DNA of 41,368 nucleotides from Roseburia sp. (GTDB taxonomy: Bacteria; Bacillota; Clostridia; Lachnospirales; Lachnospiraceae): positions 1 to 41,368 of the forward strand of contig JAMPFV010000023.1 in assembly GCA_023664265.1 (NCBI GenBank), given 5' to 3'. The notes beneath the pieces are model-generated. The model saw only the letters and a program-made list of their open reading frames with translations, did no database searches and was not told the DNA's origin. Below are positions 1-7,160 of the stretch, in pieces. The translations under genes and the position numbers were made by a program. Within the stretch, counting starts at the first letter, position 1; each line of letters opens with the position of its first letter.

Positions 1-223
1 CGTCAAAACCGGATAACAATATTGTCATTGCATCTATGGCGGTATCAAAATGTTTACCTAACTCCTTTACATCAATAGCCGCCTGCCGTTTATTGGCTCC
101 ATTGCTTTTAATAAGCTGTGCCTGCAAAATGAGCTTTAACTGACTTAATCCGTTTATGCTGTCCTCCAAATCTTCCTGCTTTACGCCGATCACCACATAA
201 CCGCCGCCAATGTTATTTTTCAT
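1..223 (-). CDS. Hypothetical protein downstream of parB (3' end outside window)
   Basis: This frame is open from the ATG at 221-223 to the window edge: 74 codons without a stop, beginning MKNNIGGGYVVIGVKQED. The start overlaps the parB stop by 11 nt, a spacing typical of translationally coupled genes in phage and plasmid operons. The N-terminus is glycine-rich; the rest looks helical (repeated L, Q, K, A). I recognise no family. Its position behind parAB in one minus-strand operon makes a replication or maintenance accessory role possible, but that is only context. Confidence 0.6.
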   Translation of the reverse strand, partial: MKNNIGGGYVVIGVKQEDLEDSINGLSQLKLILQAQLIKSNGANKRQAAIDVKELGKHFDTAIDAMTILLSGFD

Positions 224-1202
224 TATGTATCTCCTTTTCCTGCGTCGTCCCCGCATCGTTCAACCCGTATTCCCTTTTTCTGCGCTTGCAATCCTCTAAC
301 ATGCGCTCCAGAATTTCCAGTTCTTCGATATTCATGTAAACATAATATTTTTCAAGCATCTTCAGCACATGAAGGCGGCGTGCATTCTCTTTTTCCTCTT
401 TACCCGTATCGGTATCCGATGCGGACGCTGTTTTCTGTTCGGTTATTCCCCGCTTTTCTTTACTTTCCGTCGTGGCATCAGACTGCTTCCTGCTTTCCGC
501 CGACTCTTTAATCGCCTTTGCATCTTTAGCGGTTAATGCTCCCGTATCCTTGTAGGCCTCATATAAGGCTTCTTGAGCGCCCTTATCCAATCCCGCGGCC
601 TCGTTTGCCGCGCTGGTGCTGATTTTCCCTGCTTTAAACTCTTCCTGAAGAGGACTTATCAGATTATTTCCGATATTGTCCAACGTACCTATTTTTGTTT
701 TACTGGTTCCTAAAATCTCTGCAATAATGCTTTGTTTGCGCCCAGTCAATTCATGGTTTTTTTCATACTCGGTCAACAGCTCGCGTACCCGCCTGATTTC
801 CCGTATTTTTTCATAGTCTGTCCTTTCCCGCTGTGTGGAGTTTGTAAAAATCAAAATCAGCTCGTTTCGTATATCGTCCGGCGTTTCCACTTTACATGGA
901 ACCAACTCATATTCGGCCTTGCCTTCATCAAGCAATCGAAGAAGCGCCATTCTCCTTTTATGCCCGGCTATGATCTCATATTCGTCCGTACCTTCTATCG
1001 GTTTTACCACGGGATATTGCTGCAGGCCAATCAGTTCTATGCTTTCCGCAAGGTCTTTTATTTCCTTATCCTCAATATGGTAAAAATTTGTCCCGTCTGC
1101 TGCAGGCCTTAATTTTCTTACGCTTATCCTCACAGGTTTCCAATCACTTTTTATGTCTTTTTTGCTTTCCTCGTTTAAAAAATCATTGATATTAAAAGCC
1201 AT
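213..1202 (-). CDS. ParB-like partition protein
   Basis: ParB/Spo0J-type DNA-binding partition protein of about 329 residues. An N-terminal ParB/Sulfiredoxin-like domain holds the signature run YEIIAGHKRRMAL, equivalent to the GERR/GHRR motif that binds CTP in the family. It follows a segment matching the usual IKDLAESI..GLQQYPVV pattern. A helix-turn-helix follows (ILGTSKTKIGTLDNI), and the C-terminus is charged and helical (K/E/R-rich). The start was set at 1202, 22 codons inside the longest frame, because AAAGGAGG lies 5 nt upstream. With ParA upstream and a 69-aa protein between them it forms a par operon. It presumably loads on a parS-like centromere that I could not locate. Confidence 0.85.
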   Translation of the reverse strand: MAFNINDFLNEESKKDIKSDWKPVRISVRKLRPAADGTNFYHIEDKEIKDLAESIELIGLQQYPVVKPIEGTDEYEIIAGHKRRMALLRLLDEGKAEYELVPCKVETPDDIRNELILIFTNSTQRERTDYEKIREIRRVRELLTEYEKNHELTGRKQSIIAEILGTSKTKIGTLDNIGNNLISPLQEEFKAGKISTSAANEAAGLDKGAQEALYEAYKDTGALTAKDAKAIKESAESRKQSDATTESKEKRGITEQKTASASDTDTGKEEKENARRLHVLKMLEKYYVYMNIEELEILERMLEDCKRRKREYGLNDAGTTQEKEIHNEK

Positions 1203-1251
1203 ACTTGCCTCCTTTGTTTTGTACCCTACTTGGGTACTCGTCCAGTATTTC

Positions 1252-1461
1252 TTAGGTGCGTGGCGCATCTACCGCGTGTAAATCGGTATCTAATTTATAC
1301 CAACCGTCCAACTCCAAAATAAATTTAATGTGTCCGGTTCTTGCGCTGATCTGTGTCAGAATGTCCGTAATCTCCATTACCTGCAATTCGCCGCCCTTCT
1401 CAAACCGCACCCGATTGCCCATCTCATAAGGGCATTTGGCTTTAAATTTAATCTCCCGCAT
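1252..1461 (-). CDS. Small hypothetical protein between parA and parB
   Basis: A 69-residue protein beginning MREIKFKAKCPYEMGNRV. Its ATG lies inside the end of parA (14-nt overlap) and its stop lies before parB, so it is part of the par operon. The sequence reads like a short beta-rich domain (MGNRVRFEKGGELQVMEITDILTQIS...GHIKFILELDGWYKL). A similar arrangement of 'too short to name' proteins is common in Firmicutes plasmid and phage operons, but I cannot name the family. No transmembrane segment or metal-binding motif is visible. Confidence 0.6.
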   Translation of the reverse strand: MREIKFKAKCPYEMGNRVRFEKGGELQVMEITDILTQISARTGHIKFILELDGWYKLDTDLHAVDAPRT

Positions 1462-2230
1462 GATCCGCGCCCTCCAAATACTCTAAGACAAACTTTTTAT
1501 AATCCTGCGCCGCCCCGCATCTTACCGAATATTCCACAAGCGGCACTTTTGCGAAGGTGCTTTCGCTTACCTTCTTTTCCGTTCTCCGGATCGTCTGTTT
1601 AAACAACGGAAGTCCGCGACGCAGCAATTCGCTGATGCCCTGATTATTTACATCGTCATTCCGGTATTGCGTGATAAGGCAACCCGCAAAATTCAGCGCT
1701 TCGTTGAAGTCCTCCTGCACCTGACTGATTTGCTCCAACAGAATATTTAATCCGTCAAATGAATATTGATCTATGAATATCGGCATGATTACATCTTTCG
1801 ACACCACAAGGGCATTTATAATGCTCATATTAATATCCGGCGCATTGTCGATAATGCAATAATCATAATTATCCTTTACTGCCTCCAACGCCCTCCTGAA
1901 TCGCGTCTGCTGCTGTCTGCCCGTATCAATTACAACACTGAGATTTGCTCCCAACAACTCCATATTTGCAGTTATAATGTCAATGCCTTCATAGCTTGTT
2001 TTCCTGATAATCTCGGAAATGTCTAAATTTCTTTCCAACATTACCCGCGCTATAGTGTTTCCGTCGTCAATGTCGTATCTGTCAAACGCCTTGGAAACAT
2101 TCCCCTGCTTATCATTGTCAATGACAAGCACTCTCTTTTTATGCACTGCTGCCAATATATACGCCATATTCACCGCCGTTGTGGTCTTTGCCACGCCACC
2201 CTTTAAACTGAAAATTGAGATTGTCCGCAT
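1448..2230 (-). CDS. ParA-family partition ATPase
   Basis: ParA/Soj-like deviant Walker ATPase of 260 residues. The deviant Walker A motif KGGVAKTTT is at about residues 10-18, with the signature lysine before the first glycine pair. The A' region (VLVIDNDKQGN) and the Walker B-like region (YDYCIIDNAPDINMS) follow at the usual distances. In the family, ATP-dependent nucleoid binding and ParB-stimulated hydrolysis segregate DNA. The length and lack of an N-terminal HTH suggest a type Ib or chromosomal-like small ParA. It is followed by a 69-aa protein and ParB, overlapping the former by 14 nt. It likely stabilises the element when excised and circular. Confidence 0.93.
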   Translation of the reverse strand: MRTISIFSLKGGVAKTTTAVNMAYILAAVHKKRVLVIDNDKQGNVSKAFDRYDIDDGNTIARVMLERNLDISEIIRKTSYEGIDIITANMELLGANLSVVIDTGRQQQTRFRRALEAVKDNYDYCIIDNAPDINMSIINALVVSKDVIMPIFIDQYSFDGLNILLEQISQVQEDFNEALNFAGCLITQYRNDDVNNQGISELLRRGLPLFKQTIRRTEKKVSESTFAKVPLVEYSVRCGAAQDYKKFVLEYLEGADHAGD

Positions 2231-2241
2231 TTTTTTCCTCC

Positions 2242-2535
2242 TTATAAATAAGATTTGCCGTAACGTGCCCTAAACTCTTCCCTGCTGCCGATTCGGGCCT
2301 CATATATTGCCTGTCCCAACATTTTGGATAACTTTTCAGCCATGGGATTATCATGTATGCGCCCCAGTATCGGCCCCGTATTGTGACAATCATTGCAAGC
2401 GGGAACTTTTAATCCATCCTGTTCCGATAACTCCCTGCCGCCGTTGCCAAACAATAAATGATGCTCGCATTCCGTAGGCCTGCCACAAAATATACAGTTT
2501 TCGTTATAATCCGTTACAATTCCTTTTTTCGCCAT
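2242..2535 (-). CDS. HNH-nuclease-like zinc protein
   Basis: A 97-residue protein with paired zinc-ligand motifs: CIFCGRPTECEHHLLFG near the N-terminus, then CNDCHNTG. This is the layout of small HNH-type domains in which two CxxC knuckles hold zinc and a His pair serves the active site. The start was set at 2535 (MAKKGIVTDY); a GAGGG Shine-Dalgarno lies just upstream. It is 11 nt from ParA and overlaps the end of the upstream gene by 22 nt, so it belongs to the same operon. Many phage HNH proteins of this size are nicking or packaging accessories; others only bind zinc. Catalysis is not certain. Confidence 0.65.
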   Translation of the reverse strand: MAKKGIVTDYNENCIFCGRPTECEHHLLFGNGGRELSEQDGLKVPACNDCHNTGPILGRIHDNPMAEKLSKMLGQAIYEARIGSREEFRARYGKSYL

Positions 2536-2789
2536 AACACCCTCGCCTTCTTTTTGATACTCTGCCACCAAAGGGAACATCCGCCGCTTCCCGTTCCTTC
2601 AATCCGTTTGGCCCCGCGGCCTTCATCTGCTACTGCCACGATCACCACGGCAATACTGCGTTGCCCGCCCGTATTGGCATAGATGCCATATGTTTTTCCC
2701 GACACCTTCATGCGTCCGATTTCCTGTCCGACATTTTTAAATACTGACGCATCCCGATTAACATGCAAGCCCTCTGTCTGTCCCTTCAT
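2514..2789 (-). CDS. Small hypothetical protein in the partition operon
   Basis: About 91 residues from MKGQTEGLHVNRD. The AGGAGG at about 2799-2805 best fits the ATG at 2789; an in-frame ATG at 2798 is too close to it. The middle segment (VSGKTYGIYANTGGQRSIAV) looks like a genuine folded beta-sheet region; the C-terminus is basic (IKKKARVLWRKKEL). It overlaps the preceding gene by 32 nt and the HNH-like gene by 22 nt, a packing typical of phage operons. I do not recognise the family. The overlap on both sides leaves some doubt about its reality. Confidence 0.5.
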   Translation of the reverse strand: MKGQTEGLHVNRDASVFKNVGQEIGRMKVSGKTYGIYANTGGQRSIAVVIVAVADEGRGAKRIEGTGSGGCSLWWQSIKKKARVLWRKKEL

Positions 2790-3075
2790 GTCCCGCATCC
2801 TCCTTTTCTTTTATATTTTTATATTTTTGAAGCTCCGCTGCCGCCCGTCTGTAACAATCTTCCGGGTTGTCACCCGTTATTTTGACGATGCATGTTTTTT
2901 CTTTTCCGCTTTCGTATTCCAATATTTCAATACAGTTGTTCCCGTTTATGTCAAAATGGGATTGTTCCATTAAATCGTGCTCCTCCTGCAGTTGTCTGTA
3001 TATCCGGTAAAATTCTTTTACCGCTTTTCCATAATCATCTTCCGTGCTGATATTTCTCACCTCCCATCTACTCAT
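2758..3075 (-). CDS. Hypothetical protein
   Basis: A 105-residue acidic helical protein (MSRWEVRNISTEDDYGKAV...). Start at 3075 with a GATGAGG ribosome-binding site. A central beta stretch (CIEILEYESGKEKTCIVKITGDNPEDCYRRAAAEL) precedes a charged tail. It ends inside the next gene (32-nt overlap) and begins 35 nt after the decayed YopX-like gene, so it lies in the same minus-strand operon as parAB. No family is recognised; the sequence gives no membrane, DNA-binding or catalytic motif. Confidence 0.6.
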   Translation of the reverse strand: MSRWEVRNISTEDDYGKAVKEFYRIYRQLQEEHDLMEQSHFDINGNNCIEILEYESGKEKTCIVKITGDNPEDCYRRAAAELQKYKNIKEKEDAGHEGTDRGLAC

Positions 3076-3109
3076 TTACCTCATCCATATAATCGAGTAT
3101 CAACCGCCC

Positions 3110-3332
3110 TCACTTTATCAGCTCGGGGTTGTCAAAAATGTTATCGATAACCTCTAACTCATTCCCCCGATAGTTGTCAAAATCACATATCACGCTCCCG
3201 TGTTGCACTATCGTAAATCTTGCCGTGTCGTTATCCCATTCGATGATATACCGTTCGTCATCTTCTTTTGGTATTTCGATCTACCCACTTCCCGTCTGAC
3301 AGCCGTTTCCCTCTGAATAAGACTTCTCTCAT
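3110..3332 (-). pseudogene. YopX-family protein, internally deleted and frameshifted
   Basis: The minus strand from 3332 starts MREVLFRGKRLSDGKWVD, the characteristic start of phage YopX-family proteins, then hits a stop after about 24 codons. In another frame the sequence continues as a typical YopX C-terminus, with IIEWDNDTARF and VIDNIFDNPELI, to a stop at 3110-3112. YopX proteins are usually about 120-140 residues; here the central 40-60 residues are missing and the two ends are out of frame. Both ends keep family spacing to their neighbours (the start lies 8 nt after the radical SAM stop). Decay by an internal deletion is the simplest reading. Confidence 0.7.
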
Positions 3333-3339
3333 ATTTGGC

Positions 3340-4281
3340 TTATCCTTTCCCATACTCTTCAAAGCGCGGAGTTACCTCAAATATCGCTCTACTGTTTACC
3401 CATCTTTGAATTTTCCGCACTGTACTACCTTTTTTTGTATGCTCCCTATCATATACCATTACATAGGGCTGGTACCCTAAATCACGCAGTATGTATATCC
3501 GTTCCAAATCCTGTTCTATGGTTGTGTCAAAGTTTGTGAGAACATATACCGTCAGCCTCCGCCTGTCCCAACCGGTAATCCGCTTAAATTCCTTAAATTT
3601 AGGTATAACTTCTTCTTTGTCTTCCCAACGGTCCCACGCAAAATGGATATTTTTTGTTTTGACACGCTTCAGCATCCCTGCTTTTTCTTCCGTCATTAAC
3701 CGAATATCGACACCCTGCGAAAAGTCCACCCATGATCTGCTGTCAATGAGTTGTTGCAAAATGTCTTTCCATTCTTGGCACGCTATCGGGTTCGGATCCA
3801 ACAAGACAACATTTTTCTGCCCTCTCCAAAATTCCGACAGATCAGCGACTTTATACGCCCTTCTTCCCTCCTTGACATCAATATGGCAGAAACCGCATCC
3901 TCTCGGGCAGCCGCGGCTCATAAAGCCGTATGCGGTATCTTTTGTCAGTACGGGGTACAGACTGTAATCGGGATATATATGTTCAACCTCGTAAGGAAGT
4001 TGACTGTCGCTCTCTCTGTGGTACACCTCTTTCCCATTTTCAAGGCTGATGCAATAACCGCTTCCACCCTTAACAATTTCCTTCGCGTATATGGGCTGTC
4101 GGTAATCAGGCGTAAAGCTGAATACCTTGGACATGTATACCCTGTCTAACGGCTGCTGCCATGCCGTCAACGGCTCGTACCATTCCACACTGTCACCCCG
4201 CCGCTTATGCCACGCGGATATTTTCATCAGCGGCAGGGAGGGGAAATTGTGCCCGTCAACATCAATTAATCCAATCTTCAT
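3340..4281 (-). CDS. Phage-type radical SAM protein
   Basis: Radical SAM enzyme of 313 residues. The CxxxCxxC [4Fe-4S] motif is CPRGCGFCH (Cys125, Cys129, Cys132). Before it, residues 1-110 resemble the Rossmann-like cobalamin-binding-type domain of B12-dependent radical SAM proteins (MKIGLIDVDGHNFPSLPLMKIS...). After it comes a TIM-barrel-like segment with VVLLDPNPI and FSQGVDIRL. No substrate can be assigned. Proteins of this form are found in Firmicutes prophages and mobile elements. It starts 4 nt inside the end of a 47-aa gene and is followed by the broken YopX gene. Its presence means the element carries an oxygen-sensitive enzyme, fitting an anaerobic host. Confidence 0.8.
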   Translation of the reverse strand: MKIGLIDVDGHNFPSLPLMKISAWHKRRGDSVEWYEPLTAWQQPLDRVYMSKVFSFTPDYRQPIYAKEIVKGGSGYCISLENGKEVYHRESDSQLPYEVEHIYPDYSLYPVLTKDTAYGFMSRGCPRGCGFCHIDVKEGRRAYKVADLSEFWRGQKNVVLLDPNPIACQEWKDILQQLIDSRSWVDFSQGVDIRLMTEEKAGMLKRVKTKNIHFAWDRWEDKEEVIPKFKEFKRITGWDRRRLTVYVLTNFDTTIEQDLERIYILRDLGYQPYVMVYDREHTKKGSTVRKIQRWVNSRAIFEVTPRFEEYGKG

Positions 4282-4421
4282 TCAACCCTCGAAAAAAAAT
4301 CAAAGAAAATATCCTCAAGTATCGTCATGTCCTTATTCTCAAGAGCATATATTATACTGTTATCATGTTGTGCCATAAAATCTAACAGTCTTTCTTTTTC
4401 TGTATCTGCATCAAATCTCAT
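4278..4421 (-). CDS. Very short acidic protein (47 aa)
   Basis: MRFDADTEKERLLDFMAQ... ends at 4278 and overlaps the radical SAM start by 4 nt (stop and start share bases). The start at 4421 was chosen over an upstream in-frame ATG because an AAAAGGGGTG ribosome-binding site precedes it. It is helical and strongly acidic, the first gene of the minus-strand partition operon, and divergent from a 54-aa gene on the plus strand. Function unknown. Confidence 0.5.
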   Translation of the reverse strand: MRFDADTEKERLLDFMAQHDNSIIYALENKDMTILEDIFFDFFSRVE

Positions 4422-4443
4422 CCGTTCACCCCTTTTCCTGTTT

Positions 4444-4477
4444 GGTCTGACGGTCAGGAAATATTGTCCGTCAGACC
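4444..4477. repeat. Perfect 10-bp inverted repeat in a divergent promoter region
   Basis: GGTCTGACGG (4444-4453) and CCGTCAGACC (4468-4477) are exact reverse complements separated by 14 nt. They lie between two divergent small genes, downstream of a possible minus-strand promoter (TTGATT, 18 nt, TATAGC). No T-tract follows on either strand, so a terminator is unlikely; an operator or a 5'-leader hairpin of the minus operon fits better. Confidence 0.6.
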
Positions 4478-4478
4478 A

Positions 4479-4506
4479 TTGCATCCTAAGCTATATCCGG
4501 TATAAT
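4479..4506 (+). promoter_or_regulatory. Sigma-70/A-type promoter of the 54-aa gene
   Basis: TTGCAT (4479-4484), 16-nt spacer, TATAAT (4501-4506). The AGGAGG ribosome-binding site follows at 4526-4531 and the ATG at 4539. Confidence 0.55.
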
Positions 4507-4538
4507 GTTTAAAAATCAATAACTTAGGAGGCCATAGC

Positions 4539-4703
4539 ATGTTTACCGTTAAGAAGTATTTAAAACTATTATCCTGCGATAATGAAGCCGAGCTTGAAAA
4601 GGAAATCGCTAAAATTTCCTATGAGGACGCAAAACAATTTGTGAAAATAACCGTCCAATTCTTCCAAAAAACCAAAGTTGACTTGAATAACTTAGATTTT
4701 TAA
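4539..4703 (+). CDS. Small helical protein (54 aa)
   Basis: An open frame from ATG at 4539 to TAA at 4701-4703, reading MFTVKKYLKLLSCDNEAELE and ending KVDLNNLDF. AGGAGG sits 7 nt before the start and a good promoter lies upstream, so expression is likely despite the small size. The sequence is amphipathic-helical without membrane segments or metal ligands. It is the only plus-strand gene in the first 8.4 kb, set apart from both flanking minus operons. That position suits a small regulator or an element-specific inhibitor, but nothing in the sequence proves it. Confidence 0.6.
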   Translation: MFTVKKYLKLLSCDNEAELEKEIAKISYEDAKQFVKITVQFFQKTKVDLNNLDF

Positions 4704-4789
4704 TATGGATCCGGCAGCGGCATCCATGCGGTTATCTCACATTGGTGTGCTCCGTCCGGGTTCGCCTGCTGCCGTCCTCTCCAAAAACG

Positions 4790-5266
4790 TTATGGAAAAA
4801 GTCCGCTTTTCTTTTTCCGTAATGCGGTCTCAGCTTCTTTCTTTGTAAGAAAAACCGTCTCGCCGAAATCCGATATGTCCGGCTCGATTTCGTCCAGACA
4901 CTCGCCGGGGCAGTCTCCAACAGGTTGTGAGTACGAAGAACACTGAAATACAATATTTTTATCAATCACAATACGGTCAACCTCATATTCCAAAATCCCG
5001 AGTGTTCCGCTGTCCGCATAAACCTTATCACCCACCCTGCAGGGGACATTTATCGTCTGCCGGTCTTTGCAGTTCTCCATTTCCTGCAATGCCTCGCATA
5101 TTGTCGCAAGGGGTTCATCCGCCGTCGGATCACTGTCCCAACAATACCCCGCTAACCATTTCAGGGCTTTTTGATATTCGCTTATTTCCTCCCCGTTTTT
5201 GAGTGCCCCTGCTGTCCGGACTTTCTTTCCAATCATGTCTCTGTTTCTGATATTTTCAGGTATCAT
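4790..5266 (-). CDS. Hypothetical phage-like protein
   Basis: A 158-residue protein. The N-terminal half is helical (EYQKALKWLAGYC...ICEALQEMENCKD). The C-terminal half carries a beta-rich segment beginning VPCRVGDKVYADSG and ends in ETVFLTKKEAETALRKKK, a tail I associate with small phage proteins of Clostridia. Its start overlaps the end of the PAPS-reductase-like gene by 11 nt, so they are co-translated. Five or so cysteines are present but not spaced as a zinc knuckle. Function unknown. Confidence 0.7.
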   Translation of the reverse strand: MIPENIRNRDMIGKKVRTAGALKNGEEISEYQKALKWLAGYCWDSDPTADEPLATICEALQEMENCKDRQTINVPCRVGDKVYADSGTLGILEYEVDRIVIDKNIVFQCSSYSQPVGDCPGECLDEIEPDISDFGETVFLTKKEAETALRKKKSGLFP

Positions 5267-6506
5267 GTGCCTGATCCTCCTCTCCGTTTACATTCATGTC
5301 CGACAGGGTAAGCTGTACCGGCGGCATATCTTCCCATCCTACTCCGATATAATCCAATACCCTGCCCCATCCGTAGCGCTCTCCGGTCACAATGTCCGTG
5401 CAGCATTGGTACATGTAAAATTCCCATTCCTTGGGGTTACGTTCCCGCAGTCTGTCGAAGCGGTGCGGACGTGGTTCCAGATGTATCCCGAACCCGCACA
5501 TGGAGCATCCCGTCCGCTGTGCCCCCGTCGTTTTCAGGTTCCCTTTATCATCTGATATAATGTCTCCATAGATTTCGGGAATGATGCTTTTGACCGGCTC
5601 ATACGGGATACTGTTTCCGTCCTGATCCCTGCTGTACGGCTGCTTATAATACAGCTGCTCAAATACCTCCGTGTGGTCGTGATACCACGCATCCATTTCC
5701 AACGCCAGCCGCAGAATGTCATTTCGCAGATACGGTGCAAACGGCGCCGACCTCATTGTAGTCTTTCCGTAATAATTGCAGCCGTGGTCTGTAAGGGCCT
5801 CCTCTCTCTGCCCTCCCTCGCTTGCCATTAACCCGAGGAACGGGAAGCTTTCGTTCTCCTTTGCCCAATCGTCACAGGGCTTTTCTTTGAGATAATGGCA
5901 GCAGGCGTTTGACACTTTAAAATCCGGCATCCCGTAATCAACGCCCTCCTTTTCGTTCTCATACCCGCCGAAAAGGTCAAGCCACTTTTGGGGCAGCTTC
6001 ATGCGGCTGTTCTTGGCAAAATGCCCCTGCTGCCCGCATTCCCCGGTAATAATCGCGTGCCTCACCGTCTTATTCCGTTCGGTCGGGTTCTGGAGCAATG
6101 CAATCTTTCCCGCTATCCGTTTGCTGATCACGGGAAACCCGAACTCATTCAGGACCTCAACCTTGGTCTTGCAGGATTGAAGTATCGTTACGCCCAAGGC
6201 CTTATGCACCCTTTGGACGCTTTTGTCCTCCAAGCCCGACACCGATATGGCCGGGACGTCAATCCCTATGGACTTCAAGAATACGGTCAGCGTAATGCTG
6301 TCCAACCCGCCGACCGACACATGGGCATTTTCCCCGCGTATCCGCATCTGCTCCAGAAACTCCTCCGCACGAAGCTCCGAACGCTTTTTCTTTACTTCAT
6401 AGGGAAGCCTTTGCATCGCGGTCATTCTTGCCCGTGCTTCACTTTTTGCCTTCCGCCATTCGTCAAATTTTTTGTTCTCCTCCGGAGACCTTTCCGTTGT
6501 CCTCAT
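5256..6506 (-). CDS. PAPS-reductase/DndC-like protein of mobile elements
   Basis: 416 residues of the PP-loop ATP-pyrophosphatase (PAPS reductase) superfamily. The nucleotide-binding loop, normally SGGKDS, reads SVGGLDS at about residues 64-70, so one Gly-Gly pair and Asp-Ser remain while the preceding Ser and the Lys are changed. Downstream it has the cysteine-rich runs ACCHYLKEKPC and TGCSMCGFGIH typical of phage members, which may bind an iron-sulfur cluster. The start at 6506 is supported by GGAGG 6 nt upstream. It lies in an operon behind a 198-aa protein and before a 158-aa one. The family includes sulfur-transfer and DNA phosphorothioation proteins, but no other dnd gene is present, so its role is unknown. 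Confidence 0.75.
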   Translation of the reverse strand: MRTTERSPEENKKFDEWRKAKSEARARMTAMQRLPYEVKKKRSELRAEEFLEQMRIRGENAHVSVGGLDSITLTVFLKSIGIDVPAISVSGLEDKSVQRVHKALGVTILQSCKTKVEVLNEFGFPVISKRIAGKIALLQNPTERNKTVRHAIITGECGQQGHFAKNSRMKLPQKWLDLFGGYENEKEGVDYGMPDFKVSNACCHYLKEKPCDDWAKENESFPFLGLMASEGGQREEALTDHGCNYYGKTTMRSAPFAPYLRNDILRLALEMDAWYHDHTEVFEQLYYKQPYSRDQDGNSIPYEPVKSIIPEIYGDIISDDKGNLKTTGAQRTGCSMCGFGIHLEPRPHRFDRLRERNPKEWEFYMYQCCTDIVTGERYGWGRVLDYIGVGWEDMPPVQLTLSDMNVNGEEDQAHDT

Positions 6507-6526
6507 TTCCATCCTCCATAACAAAA

Positions 6527-7123
6527 TCATCCGACCGCGTATTTATATGAGCTTTCCGCATACTCCCAATCGGATTGCTTTGAGCATCTGTACATGTTTT
6601 TAAGTACGGGCACATACCCTTCAATCCGCTTAACGTCTTCCCGCCTGAACTCCTGCTGCCGCATGAAGTTCTTTGCGGCTTCATTTCCTCTGCCGATGTG
6701 GTGATATGTCGTAAATTCTTTTATGTAATACATATCACTGCCCAAGTCGCAGCAGAATGCCACAAGTTCTCTGTTATCGCTTTTGCAGGAATATGCTACC
6801 GTACTCCGCGGCAACATGTCCTTTGCGAAAATGACATCGCTGTGGTTTTCCAGATACTCATCCGCCTTGGACTTGGCATCGGCATAATCCGTAAAAGCCT
6901 CTTTCCCGATCCTGCTGTTCCATGTCACGTCATATAGGCTTTCTCTTATAAGACGGTATCCTCTGTCATACTCCCCGCACATCCATGATCTTTCATCCGA
7001 TACCGTGCATTTGATTATTTCCGCTTTCTCAACGAGGTACACTGTCTGTCCCCCGCTCAAAAGGATTGGCGGTTCTTCTTTCATCGACTGCATGAAAGAA
7101 TACAAATCCATCTGCTTATACAT
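6527..7123 (-). CDS. Hypothetical protein of the Rep operon
   Basis: A 198-residue protein from MYKQMDLYSFMQS, start supported by AAAGGAGG 7 nt upstream. It has a beta-rich N-terminal half (GGQTVYLVEKAEIIKCTV). Two stretches are Tyr/Asp-rich. The segment FTTYHHIGRGNEAAKNF, then EGYVPVLKNMYRC, looks like a small phage domain I have seen beside replication genes, but I cannot name it. It follows the Rep gene by 37 nt on the same strand and precedes the PAPS-like gene, whose start lies just after its stop. Confidence 0.65.
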   Translation of the reverse strand: MYKQMDLYSFMQSMKEEPPILLSGGQTVYLVEKAEIIKCTVSDERSWMCGEYDRGYRLIRESLYDVTWNSRIGKEAFTDYADAKSKADEYLENHSDVIFAKDMLPRSTVAYSCKSDNRELVAFCCDLGSDMYYIKEFTTYHHIGRGNEAAKNFMRQQEFRREDVKRIEGYVPVLKNMYRCSKQSDWEYAESSYKYAVG

Positions 7124-7160
7124 GCTTTTCCTCCTTTCCCTGCTTCCACTATGCCGTAAT

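Noticed and set aside
732..1112. Long plus-strand open frame opposite parB
   Set aside because: Antisense to a clear ParB, no ribosome-binding site, hydrophobic and Phe-rich composition as expected from a shadow frame.
4732..4965. 77-aa minus-strand frame overlapping the 158-aa gene
   Set aside because: Out of frame with the better supported 158-aa gene, no ribosome-binding site, Arg-rich shadow composition.
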